A stretch of 37,845 nucleotides of DNA, taken from NCBI RefSeq assembly GCF_001265075.1, contig NZ_LFKO01000001.1:467039-504883 (forward strand), read 5' to 3'. The notes under the pieces were generated by a model. The model was not told the DNA's origin. It searched no databases and saw nothing but the letters and a program-made list of their open reading frames with translations. The position numbers and the translations under genes were made by a program. Below are positions 21,326 to 31,792 of the stretch, piece after piece. Source of the stretch: Salinicoccus sp. YB14-2 (GTDB lineage: Bacteria > Bacillota > Bacilli > Staphylococcales > Salinicoccaceae). Each line of letters opens with the position of its first letter. Position 1 is the first letter of the stretch.

Positions 21326-22291
21326 CTAGTCTTCCATCACCATGTTCGGCTTCTTATGCAGACTATGGCGTCCGTTGATGAAACGTACGGTGCCCGACTT
21401 GGCTCTCATGACCACTGATGAGGTTTCTGCATAGCTTCCTTTGAACTGGATGCCTTTCATCATTTCGCCGTCAGTCACTGCTGTTGCAGCAAATATCGCA
21501 TCGTCACCTTTCACCAGGTCATTCATCATGAATTTCTGCCCGGGATCCACGCCCATGGACTCACAGCGTTCCGAGTCCCCGTCTCTCATAGGAACGAGTC
21601 TGCCCTGGAAATCACCGCCGAGACATTTGATGCCCACTGCAGAAATCACACCTTCCGGGGCGCCGCCAATTCCAAGCATGATATCAACACCTGTCCAGTC
21701 AAAACATGTATTGATAGCACCCGCAACATCGCCGTCATGGAAAAATTTGATACGTGCGCCGGCCGCTCTGATTTCATCTATGATTTCCTGGTTTCTTTCT
21801 CTTTTTATAATCGTTACTGTCACTTCCGATATGCTTTTGCCTTTAGCCTTTGCCACTGCTTTCAGATTGTCCGTCACCGAAAAATCGAGGTCCACCATAC
21901 CACGGCACTCGGGTCCGACTGCAATCTTGTTCATATACATGTCAGGTGCATGCAGTAAATTGCCTTTATCGGCGACAGCAAGAACCGTCAGGGCATTCCA
22001 GGCGCCATTTGCAACAATCGAGGTGCCTTCCAGAGGATCTACTGCAATATCGATTTCCGGCCCTTCACGCGTTCCCAGTTCTTCGCCTATGTAAAGCATA
22101 GGCGCCTCATCGATTTCACCTTCACCTATGACCACTTTTCCTGACATCGGTATAGTATCAAATACGGTACGCATCGCTTCAGTCGCTGCCTCATCGGCCG
22201 CTTCCTTCAAGCCTTTCCCAACCCATTTAGCACTTTGAAGAGCTGCCGCTTCCGTGACTCTGACCAGCTCCATAGATAAACTTCTCTCCAT
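21326..22291 (-). CDS. glpX: Class II fructose-1,6-bisphosphatase (GlpX)
   Basis: 321-aa gluconeogenic phosphatase converting fructose-1,6-bisphosphate to fructose-6-phosphate. It has [15 protein letters not shown] (metal/substrate binding, about 57-71), [11 protein letters not shown] (about 82-92), [12 protein letters not shown] and a C-terminal [15 protein letters not shown] seven nt before the ATG sets the start. The order rho-glpX-murZ-tal matches Bacillus; in S. aureus glpX, as I recall the map, is not at this position. Confidence 0.95.
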   Translation of the reverse strand: MERSLSMELVRVTEAAALQSAKWVGKGLKEAADEAATEAMRTVFDTIPMSGKVVIGEGEIDEAPMLYIGEELGTREGPEIDIAVDPLEGTSIVANGAWNALTVLAVADKGNLLHAPDMYMNKIAVGPECRGMVDLDFSVTDNLKAVAKAKGKSISEVTVTIIKRERNQEIIDEIRAAGARIKFFHDGDVAGAINTCFDWTGVDIMLGIGGAPEGVISAVGIKCLGGDFQGRLVPMRDGDSERCESMGVDPGQKFMMNDLVKGDDAIFAATAVTDGEMMKGIQFKGSYAETSSVVMRAKSGTVRFINGRHSLHKKPNMVMED

Positions 22292-22320
22292 GTGAGAACC
22301 TCCAAGTATTATTTCAAAAT

Positions 22321-22335
22321 CAGTATATCATACTG
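22321..22335 (-). promoter_or_regulatory. Candidate glpX promoter within a small palindrome
   Basis: The sequence CAGTAT-N3-ATACTG is an exact inverted repeat. Read on the minus strand it contains a TGn-extended -10 (TGA-TATACT, -10 at 22327-22322), about 31-36 nt upstream of the glpX start. The palindrome could be an operator overlapping the -10, or chance. Confidence 0.4.
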
Positions 22336-22354
22336 AAAAATTGTCAGTCATAAT

Positions 22355-22392
22355 AAAAACCCGGAGTTAATCACTTTCATTAATCCGGGTCA
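22355..22392 (-). terminator. Terminator of murZ
   Basis: Inverted repeat built on ACCCGGA/TCCGGGT (22359-22364 and 22385-22390 plus an AT-rich extension with a one-base bulge), followed on the minus strand by TTTTTATT. It lies eight nt after the murZ stop. Confidence 0.8.
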
Positions 22393-22397
22393 ATTAC

Positions 22398-23660
22398 TTA
22401 TTCAACGGTTTCTCTCCATATGTCTGCACCGAGTTCTTCCAGGTTTTTCACTATATCACTGTAGCCGCGGTCAATGTGTTCGACATTATGGATTGTCGTC
22501 ACACCATTTGCAATCAGACCGGATAATAAAAGACATGCCCCGGCCCTTAAGTCACTGGCATACACATCGGCACCCTGAAGTTCGGATGGATAAATCAGAG
22601 CTGTCCCGCTTTTTTTCTCAATATTTGCGCCCAACCGTCTCAGCTCGTCAACATGACGGAACCGTGCCGGGTAAATAGTCTCTGTAATCTTACTCACTCC
22701 GTCCGTCAGAAACAGGAGTGGTGTGATGGGCTGTTGAAGGTCTGTTGCGAATCCAGGGTACACCTGTGTTTTCAGCGACACCGACTTGTACGTTTTTGGA
22801 TGGGATAAAACGACATAATCGTCACCTTCTTCAATTTCAACACCGATTTCCTGAAGTTTCGAAGTCAATGACTCCATATGTGTCGGGATGATATTGTTGA
22901 CGCGGTAGTTCTGGCCTTTGATTGCACCGGCAATCATATAAGTCCCTGCTTCAATCCGGTCCGGAATGACGCTGTGTCTTGTACCGCGCATCTTATCCAC
23001 ACCATAAATTTTAATCGTATCAGTACCTGCACCTTTAATATTCGCGCCCATCTTATTAAGAAGGGATGCTACATCAACAATCTCAGGTTCTTTGGCTACA
23101 TTCTCCAAAATTGTTTTACCTTCTGCCTGGCTCGCAGCCACCATAAGGTTGATCGTCGCACCAACACTGACGACATCGAAGAAAATTTTCGCACCTGTCA
23201 GCTTTTCCGCTTCAAGATACATCGCACCGTACTCATTTGTCACTTTGGCACCTAGCGCCTCGAAACCTTTGATATGCTGATCGATCGGCCTCGGGCCGAG
23301 CGGACAGCCGCCGGGTAAGCCAATCACACATTTCTTAAAGCGCGCAAGCATCGCCCCCATCATATAGTAAGATGCTCTTAATGATTGAACTTTGTTGTTG
23401 GACAACGGCATATTCTGTGCATTTTCTGCATTTATCTTAAGTGTTGTACCTTCCAGTTCGGTATCAATGTTTAAATCATTCAGTAAACTCATTAAAGTAT
23501 CCACATCAGAAATTTCAGGCAGTCCTTCCAATGTCATTTCACCTTCAGATGCCATCAATGATGCAGGAATCAGTGCAACCGCACTGTTTTTTGCGCCGCT
23601 TATATCGACTTCTCCTGTAAGCGTTCTTCCGCCACGTACTTTAATCACTTCTTTAGTCAT
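22398..23660 (-). CDS. murZ: UDP-N-acetylglucosamine 1-carboxyvinyltransferase (paralog 2)
   Basis: 420-aa second MurA-type enzyme (MurAB/MurZ) with the active-site Cys119 in [26 protein letters not shown] near residue 23 and the [15 protein letters not shown] segment. It carries out the same PEP transfer as murA at 3257. The genomic position between glpX and the transaldolase identifies it as the MurZ copy. The start has a reasonable upstream G-rich site. It ends in its own terminator. Confidence 0.96.
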   Translation of the reverse strand: MTKEVIKVRGGRTLTGEVDISGAKNSAVALIPASLMASEGEMTLEGLPEISDVDTLMSLLNDLNIDTELEGTTLKINAENAQNMPLSNNKVQSLRASYYMMGAMLARFKKCVIGLPGGCPLGPRPIDQHIKGFEALGAKVTNEYGAMYLEAEKLTGAKIFFDVVSVGATINLMVAASQAEGKTILENVAKEPEIVDVASLLNKMGANIKGAGTDTIKIYGVDKMRGTRHSVIPDRIEAGTYMIAGAIKGQNYRVNNIIPTHMESLTSKLQEIGVEIEEGDDYVVLSHPKTYKSVSLKTQVYPGFATDLQQPITPLLFLTDGVSKITETIYPARFRHVDELRRLGANIEKKSGTALIYPSELQGADVYASDLRAGACLLLSGLIANGVTTIHNVEHIDRGYSDIVKNLEELGADIWRETVE

Positions 23661-23690
23661 ATACTTACTCCTTACTTGATATCGAGCGTT

Positions 23691-24335
23691 TTACTTGTCT
23701 TTATTCCAGTCATTTAAGAACTGCTCGATTCCCTTATCTGTCAATGGGTGATCCGTCAATTTCTTCAATACTTTATAAGGTACTGTTGCTATATGTGCAC
23801 CTTTAAGTGCAGCGCCATGGATATGTCCTTCATTTCTGATGGATGCCGCTATAATTTCAGTATCGATATCATGAAGTGCGAAAATATAACTGATATCTTC
23901 GATCAGCTGCATACCTTCAAGACCGATATCATCCAGTCTGCCGATGAACGGTGATACATATGTTGCGCCTGCTCTTGCTGCTGTCAACGCTTGTACGGTG
24001 TTAAACACAAGAGTGACGTTTGTTTTAATGCCTTCTGCCGACAATACTTTGACAGCCTTCATGCCTTCACCTGTCATAGGTATTTTAACAATGATATGTT
24101 CATGCAGCTTTGCAAGTTCTCTGCCCTCTTCAATCATGCCTTCCGCATCAAGCGCAATGACTTCACCGCTGACAGGTCCCTGAACCAATTCACAGATTTC
24201 TACAAGACGCTCATGAAATGAAATATCTTTTTCTTTCGCTACGAGTGAAGGGTTGGTTGTCACACCGCTCAGAACGCCCCATTCATGTATTTCTTTAATT
24301 TCATCCATATTCGCTGTATCAATAAAGTACTTCAT
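23691..24335 (-). CDS. tal: Transaldolase-like fructose-6-phosphate aldolase (TalC/Fsa type)
   Basis: 214-aa short TIM-barrel aldolase of the MipB/TalC family (Bacillus YwjH). The Schiff-base Lys84 is in [11 protein letters not shown], with [10 protein letters not shown] at the N-terminus, [12 protein letters not shown] (24-35), TNVTLVF and [11 protein letters not shown]. Members of this size act as transaldolases in Bacilli or as fructose-6-phosphate aldolases in E. coli; which applies here cannot be read from sequence by eye. GGAGG lies upstream of the ATG. In Bacillus fbaA follows; here it does not. Confidence 0.93.
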   Translation of the reverse strand: MKYFIDTANMDEIKEIHEWGVLSGVTTNPSLVAKEKDISFHERLVEICELVQGPVSGEVIALDAEGMIEEGRELAKLHEHIIVKIPMTGEGMKAVKVLSAEGIKTNVTLVFNTVQALTAARAGATYVSPFIGRLDDIGLEGMQLIEDISYIFALHDIDTEIIAASIRNEGHIHGAALKGAHIATVPYKVLKKLTDHPLTDKGIEQFLNDWNKDK

Positions 24336-24366
24336 ATTAAAAATCCTCCATTACATCTTTTTATTC

Positions 24367-24396
24367 ATTATATAAGAATTTTGTTTGTACCCGCAA
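24367..24396 (-). promoter_or_regulatory. Candidate promoter of tal
   Basis: Minus strand TTGCGG (24396-24391), 18-nt spacer, TATAAT (24372-24367), about 30 nt upstream of the tal start. Confidence 0.5.
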
Positions 24397-24507
24397 AGAA
24401 AATGATAAAAATTTTATACTTATAAATTTAACTATAATATCTTTCAATTAAAATATGATTAAAATCCGCCGTTGTTTTATTAGAATTCAAATAAGCATTC
24501 ATTTTAC

Positions 24508-24516
24508 TGCTATAAT
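24508..24516 (+). promoter_or_regulatory. Candidate extended -10 promoter of ywjG
   Basis: TGC-TATAAT: a TGn-extended consensus -10 (24511-24516), 35 nt before the ywjG start codon, without a clear -35. Confidence 0.5.
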
Positions 24517-24551
24517 AATATATGCTTAATTATAATACAGGGGTGATAATC

Positions 24552-25064
24552 ATGGATAAAATATTACAGACTCAACTCATCAACATTTACAATCATATAG
24601 ACGCTCAGGAAGAGGAAATCGAGATTGCTGCTAGATTATTATCTCAGGCGGTTCATGGTGAAGGTAACATCGTCATCAAAACATTTCACGACTTCAAAAA
24701 CCTGGACCCTCTTCTTCTCCATGGAGAATTGAAACTTGGCAGCCCTTCTTCATTCAGTGCATTTGAAAATGTTGATACACCGGACAGAATGCTGGTGATT
24801 GCCAAAACTTTCGATGAAGAGGTGAAAGCTTTCGTCGGGGAATTGAATTCACAGCATATCGAATTCGTACTGATTTCAAATTATAACAGACATGAAAATG
24901 AGACGCTCTACAATGTCCATCATTATATCGATCTGTCCTCGCCGAGAGAATTGATACCCACACCAAATTTCGATAAGATCGTAAATCCATATATAAATGC
25001 ATTTACCTATTTATATTATCATTTGTACGTCCTGATTGACGAGATGACGAATGATGAATATTAA
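24552..25064 (+). CDS. ywjG: DUF2529 family protein (YwjG)
   Basis: 170-aa protein of the YwjG/DUF2529 family, always close to pyrG in Bacillales; its function is unknown. The layout suggests a sugar-isomerase-like (SIS) alpha/beta fold: a helical start (MDKILQTQLINIYNHI), then short strands such as NIVIKTFHDF, RMLVIAKTF and EFVLISNYN, and a helical end with several Tyr. The ATG at 24552 has AGGGGTG upstream; the ORF can be read ten codons further upstream but without such a site. It is the only plus-strand gene between ywpF and the BCCT transporter and converges on pyrG. Confidence 0.85.
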   Translation: MDKILQTQLINIYNHIDAQEEEIEIAARLLSQAVHGEGNIVIKTFHDFKNLDPLLLHGELKLGSPSSFSAFENVDTPDRMLVIAKTFDEEVKAFVGELNSQHIEFVLISNYNRHENETLYNVHHYIDLSSPRELIPTPNFDKIVNPYINAFTYLYYHLYVLIDEMTNDEY

Positions 25065-25086
25065 AAAATCCCCGGATGGGGATTTT

Positions 25087-25088
<2 letters not shown>
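25063..25088. terminator. Bidirectional terminator between ywjG and pyrG
   Basis: An 11-bp stem AAAAAATCCCC / GGGGATTTTTT closes a GGAT tetraloop, with A- and T-runs on the two sides. It serves both convergent genes and overlaps the pyrG stop. Confidence 0.9.
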
Positions 25089-27350
<2,262 letters not shown>

Positions 27351-27386
27351 TGATTTACATCCTTTCGTCCGCTCGTATCTTTAGAT

Positions 27387-27415
27387 ATGATACAGTTATT
27401 TAACTGATGAATCAA
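27387..27415 (-). promoter_or_regulatory. Promoter of rpoE
   Basis: Minus strand TTGATT (27415-27410), 17-nt spacer, TATCAT (27392-27387). The spacer contains a small inverted repeat (GTTAAATAAC). Confidence 0.72.
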
Positions 27416-27422
27416 GAAGTAT

Positions 27423-28262
27423 TTAATATTTGATATACTTTATATACAGATCATCTTTATCCGTCTCTTTAAAGCGTGCGAAACCGACATACTCAAATAA
27501 CTTATTGATACTGTCATCTTCATTGACCGCTACGGCAAGTTCTGAAATTTCTCTCCTGTTTCGTCTGAGAAAAGTACCCAGCTGCCTCAAGGCACTGGAA
27601 GCAATCCCCCTATTTCTCTTGCTCTCATCGACATAAACATTTTTTATGAAAAGTGTTTCTTCTTCAGCTGTGCCTTCAACATAACCAATCACTTTTTCAT
27701 TATCAAGAATAATGTCTATTTTAATTCGAGGTGTCTTTATACTTTCATCTACCACTAATTTAATATTACTAACATACTTCTGATCGAGATCTAAATGATA
27801 CAGGCGTTCAAAGCCGATCGGGCCGTCTTCCTTCGTCGCTGTATGAATAAAACCGGCTCTTTCATAAAGGTTCCATGCAGCAGCATTATCAGTATCCACT
27901 ACAAGGTGCAGATGGTCGTAATCTGAAAAGTGTTCCTGTACAAAAATCGGAAGGTTCAAAGCCACTTTTGTACCATAACCCTTTCCCTGTACCCTTTCAT
28001 TTATGGATAAAGAACGAACAAATACGACTTCTCTGCGCGTGTCATAGCCTTCATGGCGGTAATGTTTGTGAAGTATGAAGAATCCGACTATCCCGTCTTC
28101 ATTGTTGACAACCACGCATGGCAGACGATCTTCATCACCGACGGCATCGTTCAGGACATCAAGCGGCAGACTGGTAAATTCAAGCTGCTCTGCACTGAGT
28201 TTGAAATCTTTCAATGCGGCTCTGTCATTTTCTTCAAATGGTCGTATATTGATATTATTCAT
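27423..28262 (-). CDS. Tandem GNAT-family N-acetyltransferase
   Basis: 279-aa protein with two GNAT-like halves. The first (about 1-150) starts INIRPFEENDRAALKDF and has an acetyl-CoA loop, VQGKGYGTKVA, followed by HLVVDTDNAAAWNLYERAGF. The second (about 158-279) has VYVDESKRNRGIASSAL and VNEDDSINKLFEYVGFARF. Both halves retain a Q/R-x-x-G-x-G/A-like motif, though the second (RNRGIAS) is more degenerate. The substrate is unknown. The ATG at 28262 has GGGGA upstream. S. aureus also has a GNAT gene between rpoE and coaW, so the gene is part of the conserved locus. Confidence 0.85.
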   Translation of the reverse strand: MNNINIRPFEENDRAALKDFKLSAEQLEFTSLPLDVLNDAVGDEDRLPCVVVNNEDGIVGFFILHKHYRHEGYDTRREVVFVRSLSINERVQGKGYGTKVALNLPIFVQEHFSDYDHLHLVVDTDNAAAWNLYERAGFIHTATKEDGPIGFERLYHLDLDQKYVSNIKLVVDESIKTPRIKIDIILDNEKVIGYVEGTAEEETLFIKNVYVDESKRNRGIASSALRQLGTFLRRNRREISELAVAVNEDDSINKLFEYVGFARFKETDKDDLYIKYIKY

Positions 28263-28301
28263 AAACTTTGTCCCCTTTTTGACATATGTATTTATTTTGT
28301 T

Positions 28302-28331
28302 ATGATACAGAATATACAATTTGAATTTCAA
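28302..28331 (-). promoter_or_regulatory. Candidate promoter of the tandem GNAT gene
   Basis: Minus strand TTGAAA (28331-28326), 18-nt spacer, TATCAT (28307-28302), about 40 nt upstream of the start codon. Confidence 0.5.
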
Positions 28332-28371
28332 TTATACTTTATTTCCACTATCAGAATAACCTAAAGTGTAA

Positions 28372-28400
28372 TTGAACAAACATTTTATTTAGTGTATAAT
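28372..28400 (+). promoter_or_regulatory. Promoter upstream of the BCCT transporter
   Basis: TTGAAC (28372-28377), 17-nt spacer, TATAAT (28395-28400). It predicts a leader of about 210 nt that would include the 14-bp hairpin at 28500-28530. A second TTGACA at 28463 has no good -10 partner. Confidence 0.6.
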
Positions 28401-28499
28401 TTTTCTATATTATACTAAAAGATGTAAGTTATACTTAAGCAAAATCTATTACAGTAATTTAATTGACAAACACACAGCCAATTATCTTACTATCAGCGA

Positions 28500-28530
28500 A
28501 ATGCCGCTGGTACGAGGTACCAGCGGCATT
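28500..28530 (+). promoter_or_regulatory. Perfect 14-bp hairpin in the BCCT gene leader
   Basis: AATGCCGCTGGTAC (28500-28513) pairs exactly with 28517-28530 around a 3-nt loop. Only a weak T-tract (TTCTTTAT) follows on the plus strand and TTTCGC on the minus, so it is an imperfect terminator. It may be a leaky attenuator, a terminator separating the two flanking units, or a protein operator. The rest of the 350-bp GNAT-BCCT gap shows only the two promoters listed. Confidence 0.6.
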
Positions 28531-28615
28531 CTTTATGGCCACCACCAGAACAGACATCTCCCGCGTATTAAAACTGTAGAAAAGCTGAAAAACTATTTTT
28601 ATGGAGGTTTTTTTA

Positions 28616-30199
28616 TTGAGTAAAGAAACAGAACAGGAAGATCCTAAAAATACAAAGCGCAGACTGCCCGGCGAAGACAGTACCAAACTCGGCACCGTCT
28701 TCTGGGGTGCAGGCGGAGTCATTGCAATTGCAGCACTGATGGCAATGTTTTTCCCTGAAGCGGTGGAAAATGCCTCATACAGTATTTACGACACTATCGC
28801 GCGTAACTTCAACTGGTTATTTCTAATCAGCGTGTTCGGATTCGGCGTGTTCCTGTTATTCATGGCAATCTCACCATACGGCCGTGTAAAACTCGGACCG
28901 GATGATTCAAAGCCTGAATTCTCATTCCGTTCATGGATAGGCATGCTGTTTTCCAGCGGTCTCGGTGTCGGCCTCGTATTCTACGGGGTTGCTGAGCCGA
29001 TGGAGCACTTTATGATCGCACCTTTCCCGGGCGGGGAAGTCGAATCATATGAAGCTGCACGATCAGCTATGGGTTATTCTTTCTTTCACTGGGGTATATC
29101 ACAGTGGTCCATATTTGGTGTAGCGGGCCTCGCAATCGGTTACAGCCAATACCGTAAAAAGAAAAACGGTATGGTTTCTACATCTCTTGAACCGTTGTTC
29201 GGCCAGAATTATAACAAGACTTCCAGAAAGCTCATTGATATCCTTGCTGTTATTGCAACAGTCACGGGTATGGCGACTTCAATCGGTCTAGGTATCCTTC
29301 AGATGGATGGCGGATTGAACTTTGCTTTTAATGTACCTTCCGGACCCGTCACTCAAATTGTACTGACAGTTCTGATGGTTACTCTCTTTTTATTCTCCAC
29401 GATAACAGGTTTAAAAAGAGGTATTAAGTGGCTGAGTAACTTAAATATGGCGCTTGCTTTGATTTTAACAGTGTTTGTCATGTTTATGGGACCATTCACA
29501 TTCATCATGGAAACTTTTGTTCTTGGTATCGGAGACTATTTGAAGAGTTACGTCGGATATTCGTTAAGAACTCAACCATATTCAGGCGAGACCTGGGTAC
29601 AGGAGTGGACAGTCTTCTACTGGGCATGGGTTATTGCATGGAGTCCATTCATCGGTTCGTTCGTTGCCAGGGTATCCAAAGGACGTACGATAAGAGAGTA
29701 TGTGCTCGGTATACTCATCGTGCCACCGGTGCTGTCCTTCTTATGGATCGCTGCTCTCGGGGGCACAGCAATGTATTCAGACTTGTTTAACGGCACTTCT
29801 ATCGGTGAAATAGTGCTGGATGACCAGACTGCCGCATTATTCACTATGTTTGATACACTGCCGATGAGTCAGATTACATCGGCGCTGGCTATTCTGTTAA
29901 TCTTCACATTCCTTGTTACGTCTGCCGACTCTGCAACGTTTATCGTAGCAGGAATGACTTCAGGAAGCACTGAGAACCCTGCATTACGCTTAAAGATTCT
30001 TTGGGGCATTCTGCTTGGGTTCTTAACAATCACATTGATTCTTGCAGGTGGACTGAGCAGCTTGCAGGCCGCTTCACTGCTTGCCGGACTGCCATTTACG
30101 ATTGTATTGATATTGATGATTTTCTCAGTATCCAAATCTCTCAGACGCGAATCGAATGAAGCAATGAAACGCCGTCCAAGAAGATCAAAACTTAAATAA
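28616..30199 (+). CDS. BCCT family glycine betaine/choline/carnitine transporter (OpuD/BetL like)
   Basis: About 527-aa sodium-coupled symporter with 12 predicted helices and a charged N-terminal segment (about 1-25). Diagnostic parts: FRSWIGMLFSSGLGVGLVFYGVAEP (the Gly-rich substrate helix, GLGVG) and WTVFYWAWVIAWSPFIGSF, the Trp-rich box of betaine carriers, then GTAMY and the helix LVTSADSATFIVAGMTS. The start is most likely the TTG at 28616, eight nt behind GGAGG (28603-28607); the ATG at 28601 is part of that site. It imports compatible solutes under osmotic stress. It splits the GNAT-coaW pair that is adjacent in S. aureus. Exact substrate not determined. Confidence 0.92.
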   Translation: MSKETEQEDPKNTKRRLPGEDSTKLGTVFWGAGGVIAIAALMAMFFPEAVENASYSIYDTIARNFNWLFLISVFGFGVFLLFMAISPYGRVKLGPDDSKPEFSFRSWIGMLFSSGLGVGLVFYGVAEPMEHFMIAPFPGGEVESYEAARSAMGYSFFHWGISQWSIFGVAGLAIGYSQYRKKKNGMVSTSLEPLFGQNYNKTSRKLIDILAVIATVTGMATSIGLGILQMDGGLNFAFNVPSGPVTQIVLTVLMVTLFLFSTITGLKRGIKWLSNLNMALALILTVFVMFMGPFTFIMETFVLGIGDYLKSYVGYSLRTQPYSGETWVQEWTVFYWAWVIAWSPFIGSFVARVSKGRTIREYVLGILIVPPVLSFLWIAALGGTAMYSDLFNGTSIGEIVLDDQTAALFTMFDTLPMSQITSALAILLIFTFLVTSADSATFIVAGMTSGSTENPALRLKILWGILLGFLTITLILAGGLSSLQAASLLAGLPFTIVLILMIFSVSKSLRRESNEAMKRRPRRSKLK

Positions 30200-30213
30200 T
30201 TGTACAAATTATT

Positions 30214-30252
30214 AAATGTCATTGGTATACTATTTCCAATGACATTTTTTTG
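30214..30252 (+). terminator. Terminator of the BCCT gene, containing a -10 for coaW in its loop
   Basis: A 12-bp stem (AAATGTCATTGG at 30214-30225 with 30236-30247) is followed by TTTTTTT. The 10-nt loop begins TATACT, preceded by TGG in the stem, which makes a TGn-extended -10 (30226-30231) for the next gene. Confidence 0.85.
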
Positions 30253-30262
30253 GGGGCATATT

Positions 30263-31066
30263 ATGAAAATAAGTATTGATGCCGGGGGCACTTTATTAAA
30301 AATAGTTTATATTAAAGATGATAATGAAAGAGTGTTCGATAAGGTGCCCTCTTTGAACATCGATGACTTCATAGAAGATTTGAATAAAAACCATCCTGAT
30401 GCCGATATTTATATTACCGGCGGTAAAGCGGAATACATGAGCAGGAAACTGAACCATGATGTGAATATCTCAATCGAGTTCGATGCCACTTATATCGGCT
30501 TGAAACAGCTTATGGATGAACAGGGATTACATATTGAACATTTTGTATACTTAAACGTCGGCACAGGAACTTCATTCCATCAGGCCGGTCCAGACGGTCA
30601 GAAAAGAGCTGGCGGATCAGGCGTCGGCGGCGGCACTTTAATGGGCTTATCCTATCTTCTGACCGGCATCGAGGATTTCAATGAGATCGTCAGCCTGGCA
30701 AAAGAAGGCAATCGTGATGAAATCGATTTGAAGGTCCACCACATATATGCCGGCGATGCATCGCCGATACCCGGAGATCTGACAGCAAGTAATTTTGGCA
30801 ATATCAAAAGCGGTGACAGAAAAATTGTCAGACATGCGGATGAGCTTCAGGCCGTGATTGCACTTGTAGCTGAAACCGTCAGTACGATTGGCATCAATCT
30901 GGCGGCCGGTTTTGAAACTGAAGATATCATCTTCATCGGTTCCACCATCCGGGACAACGATGTCATGACGGATATCATCAACAGATATGTGTCTTTGAAA
31001 GGTATGAAACCGCATATCATTAAAAATGGTGAATTCTCCGGTGCCCTGGGCGCAATGTTTGTATAA
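30263..31066 (+). CDS. coaW: Type II pantothenate kinase
   Basis: 267-aa enzyme that phosphorylates pantothenate, the first step of coenzyme A synthesis. ASKHA-fold features: MKISIDAGGTLLKIVY (phosphate loop 1), VGTGTSFHQA, GGSGVGGGTLMGLSYLLTG and a C-terminal IFIGSTIRDNDVM, GALGAMF. The length equals S. aureus CoaW, a form that is not feedback-inhibited by CoA and is characteristic of staphylococci. GGGGG six nt upstream sets the ATG. It follows the BCCT terminator. Confidence 0.96.
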   Translation: MKISIDAGGTLLKIVYIKDDNERVFDKVPSLNIDDFIEDLNKNHPDADIYITGGKAEYMSRKLNHDVNISIEFDATYIGLKQLMDEQGLHIEHFVYLNVGTGTSFHQAGPDGQKRAGGSGVGGGTLMGLSYLLTGIEDFNEIVSLAKEGNRDEIDLKVHHIYAGDASPIPGDLTASNFGNIKSGDRKIVRHADELQAVIALVAETVSTIGINLAAGFETEDIIFIGSTIRDNDVMTDIINRYVSLKGMKPHIIKNGEFSGALGAMFV

Positions 31067-31084
31067 GCCATACAGGTCCTTTCA

Positions 31085-31113
31085 TTTGCGTGTACGGTGC
31101 TTTAAAATATAAT
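31085..31113 (+). promoter_or_regulatory. Candidate promoter of the acidic lipoprotein gene
   Basis: TTTGCG (31085-31090), 17-nt spacer, TATAAT (31108-31113), 25 nt ahead of the start codon. Confidence 0.45.
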
Positions 31114-31138
31114 CATAGGATTATTATGGGGGGATTGG

Positions 31139-31753
31139 ATGAAACTCTTATTTTTAATCATTACGTCACCATTGTTTTTAATTTCCTGTTTGAGTACGAT
31201 TACGGGAAATAATCCTGATGACCTTGAAACAGCAGGAGATAACGAAGAGGAAGTTGAAGAGGCAGAAGAGACTGAGGAGACAGAAGAACAGACTGAACCG
31301 CCCGAAATAGAACCGATCAACATTACTTCCGATGCTTTCATTTCAAATTTTTTCTCTGCAAGCTACGAATACCGCACCGTCTCACTGGGTTCCAGCTATG
31401 ATTACATGATCAATGCATTGGGAGAACCTGAAGGCAGCGGTGAATTGATTGACGGCACATATTACCACTATGAACATATTGCTTTTAATTTCCCGGAACC
31501 TGCCGGGGATTCAGATCATTCAGAACTCAAAGCAGACGGTATAATTATATTTCCTGAAGGGTTCACTAAAATGAATGCTGTGGAAAATTACGGCTGGCCG
31601 ACGCTGGATGATACATCCAATTTCCGAATGATGTATGACAGCGATTCTGACAACGGTTATTATGTCATGATGACCTATGACCAGCAGGATTCCATTACCG
31701 AAATCGTCCTTCACAATGAAGATTTTCAGGATACATCTTTGAGTGATGACTGA
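31139..31753 (+). CDS. Acidic lipoprotein of unknown function
   Basis: 204-aa predicted lipoprotein. Residues 1-17 are a type II signal peptide with lipobox LISC (Cys17 lipidated). Residues about 24-60 are a strongly acidic, Glu/Thr-rich linker likely to hold the domain away from the membrane. Residues about 62-204 form a compact domain rich in Tyr and Asp (FISNFFSASYEYRTVSLGSSYDYMINALGEPEG, then YYHYEHIAFNFPEP and a FPEGFTKMNAVENYGWP segment). The layout recalls small repeat-type lipoprotein domains of the DUF4309 kind, but I do not recognise it firmly. GGGGGG precedes the ATG; a strong terminator follows. Confidence 0.8.
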   Translation: MKLLFLIITSPLFLISCLSTITGNNPDDLETAGDNEEEVEEAEETEETEEQTEPPEIEPINITSDAFISNFFSASYEYRTVSLGSSYDYMINALGEPEGSGELIDGTYYHYEHIAFNFPEPAGDSDHSELKADGIIIFPEGFTKMNAVENYGWPTLDDTSNFRMMYDSDSDNGYYVMMTYDQQDSITEIVLHNEDFQDTSLSDD

Positions 31754-31754
31754 T

Positions 31755-31792
31755 AAAAAATGCTTCCCGTTTTAATTCGGGAAGCATTTTTT
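31755..31792. terminator. Bidirectional terminator between the lipoprotein and OsmC genes
   Basis: A 15-bp stem AAAAAATGCTTCCCG / CGGGAAGCATTTTTT closes an 8-nt loop, with A- and T-runs forming part of the stem. It serves both convergent genes. Confidence 0.92.

Noticed and set aside
21441-22094. 217-aa plus-strand ORF opposite glpX
   Set aside because: Long only because the codon bias of glpX removes stops on the opposite strand; no start signal and no recognisable domain.
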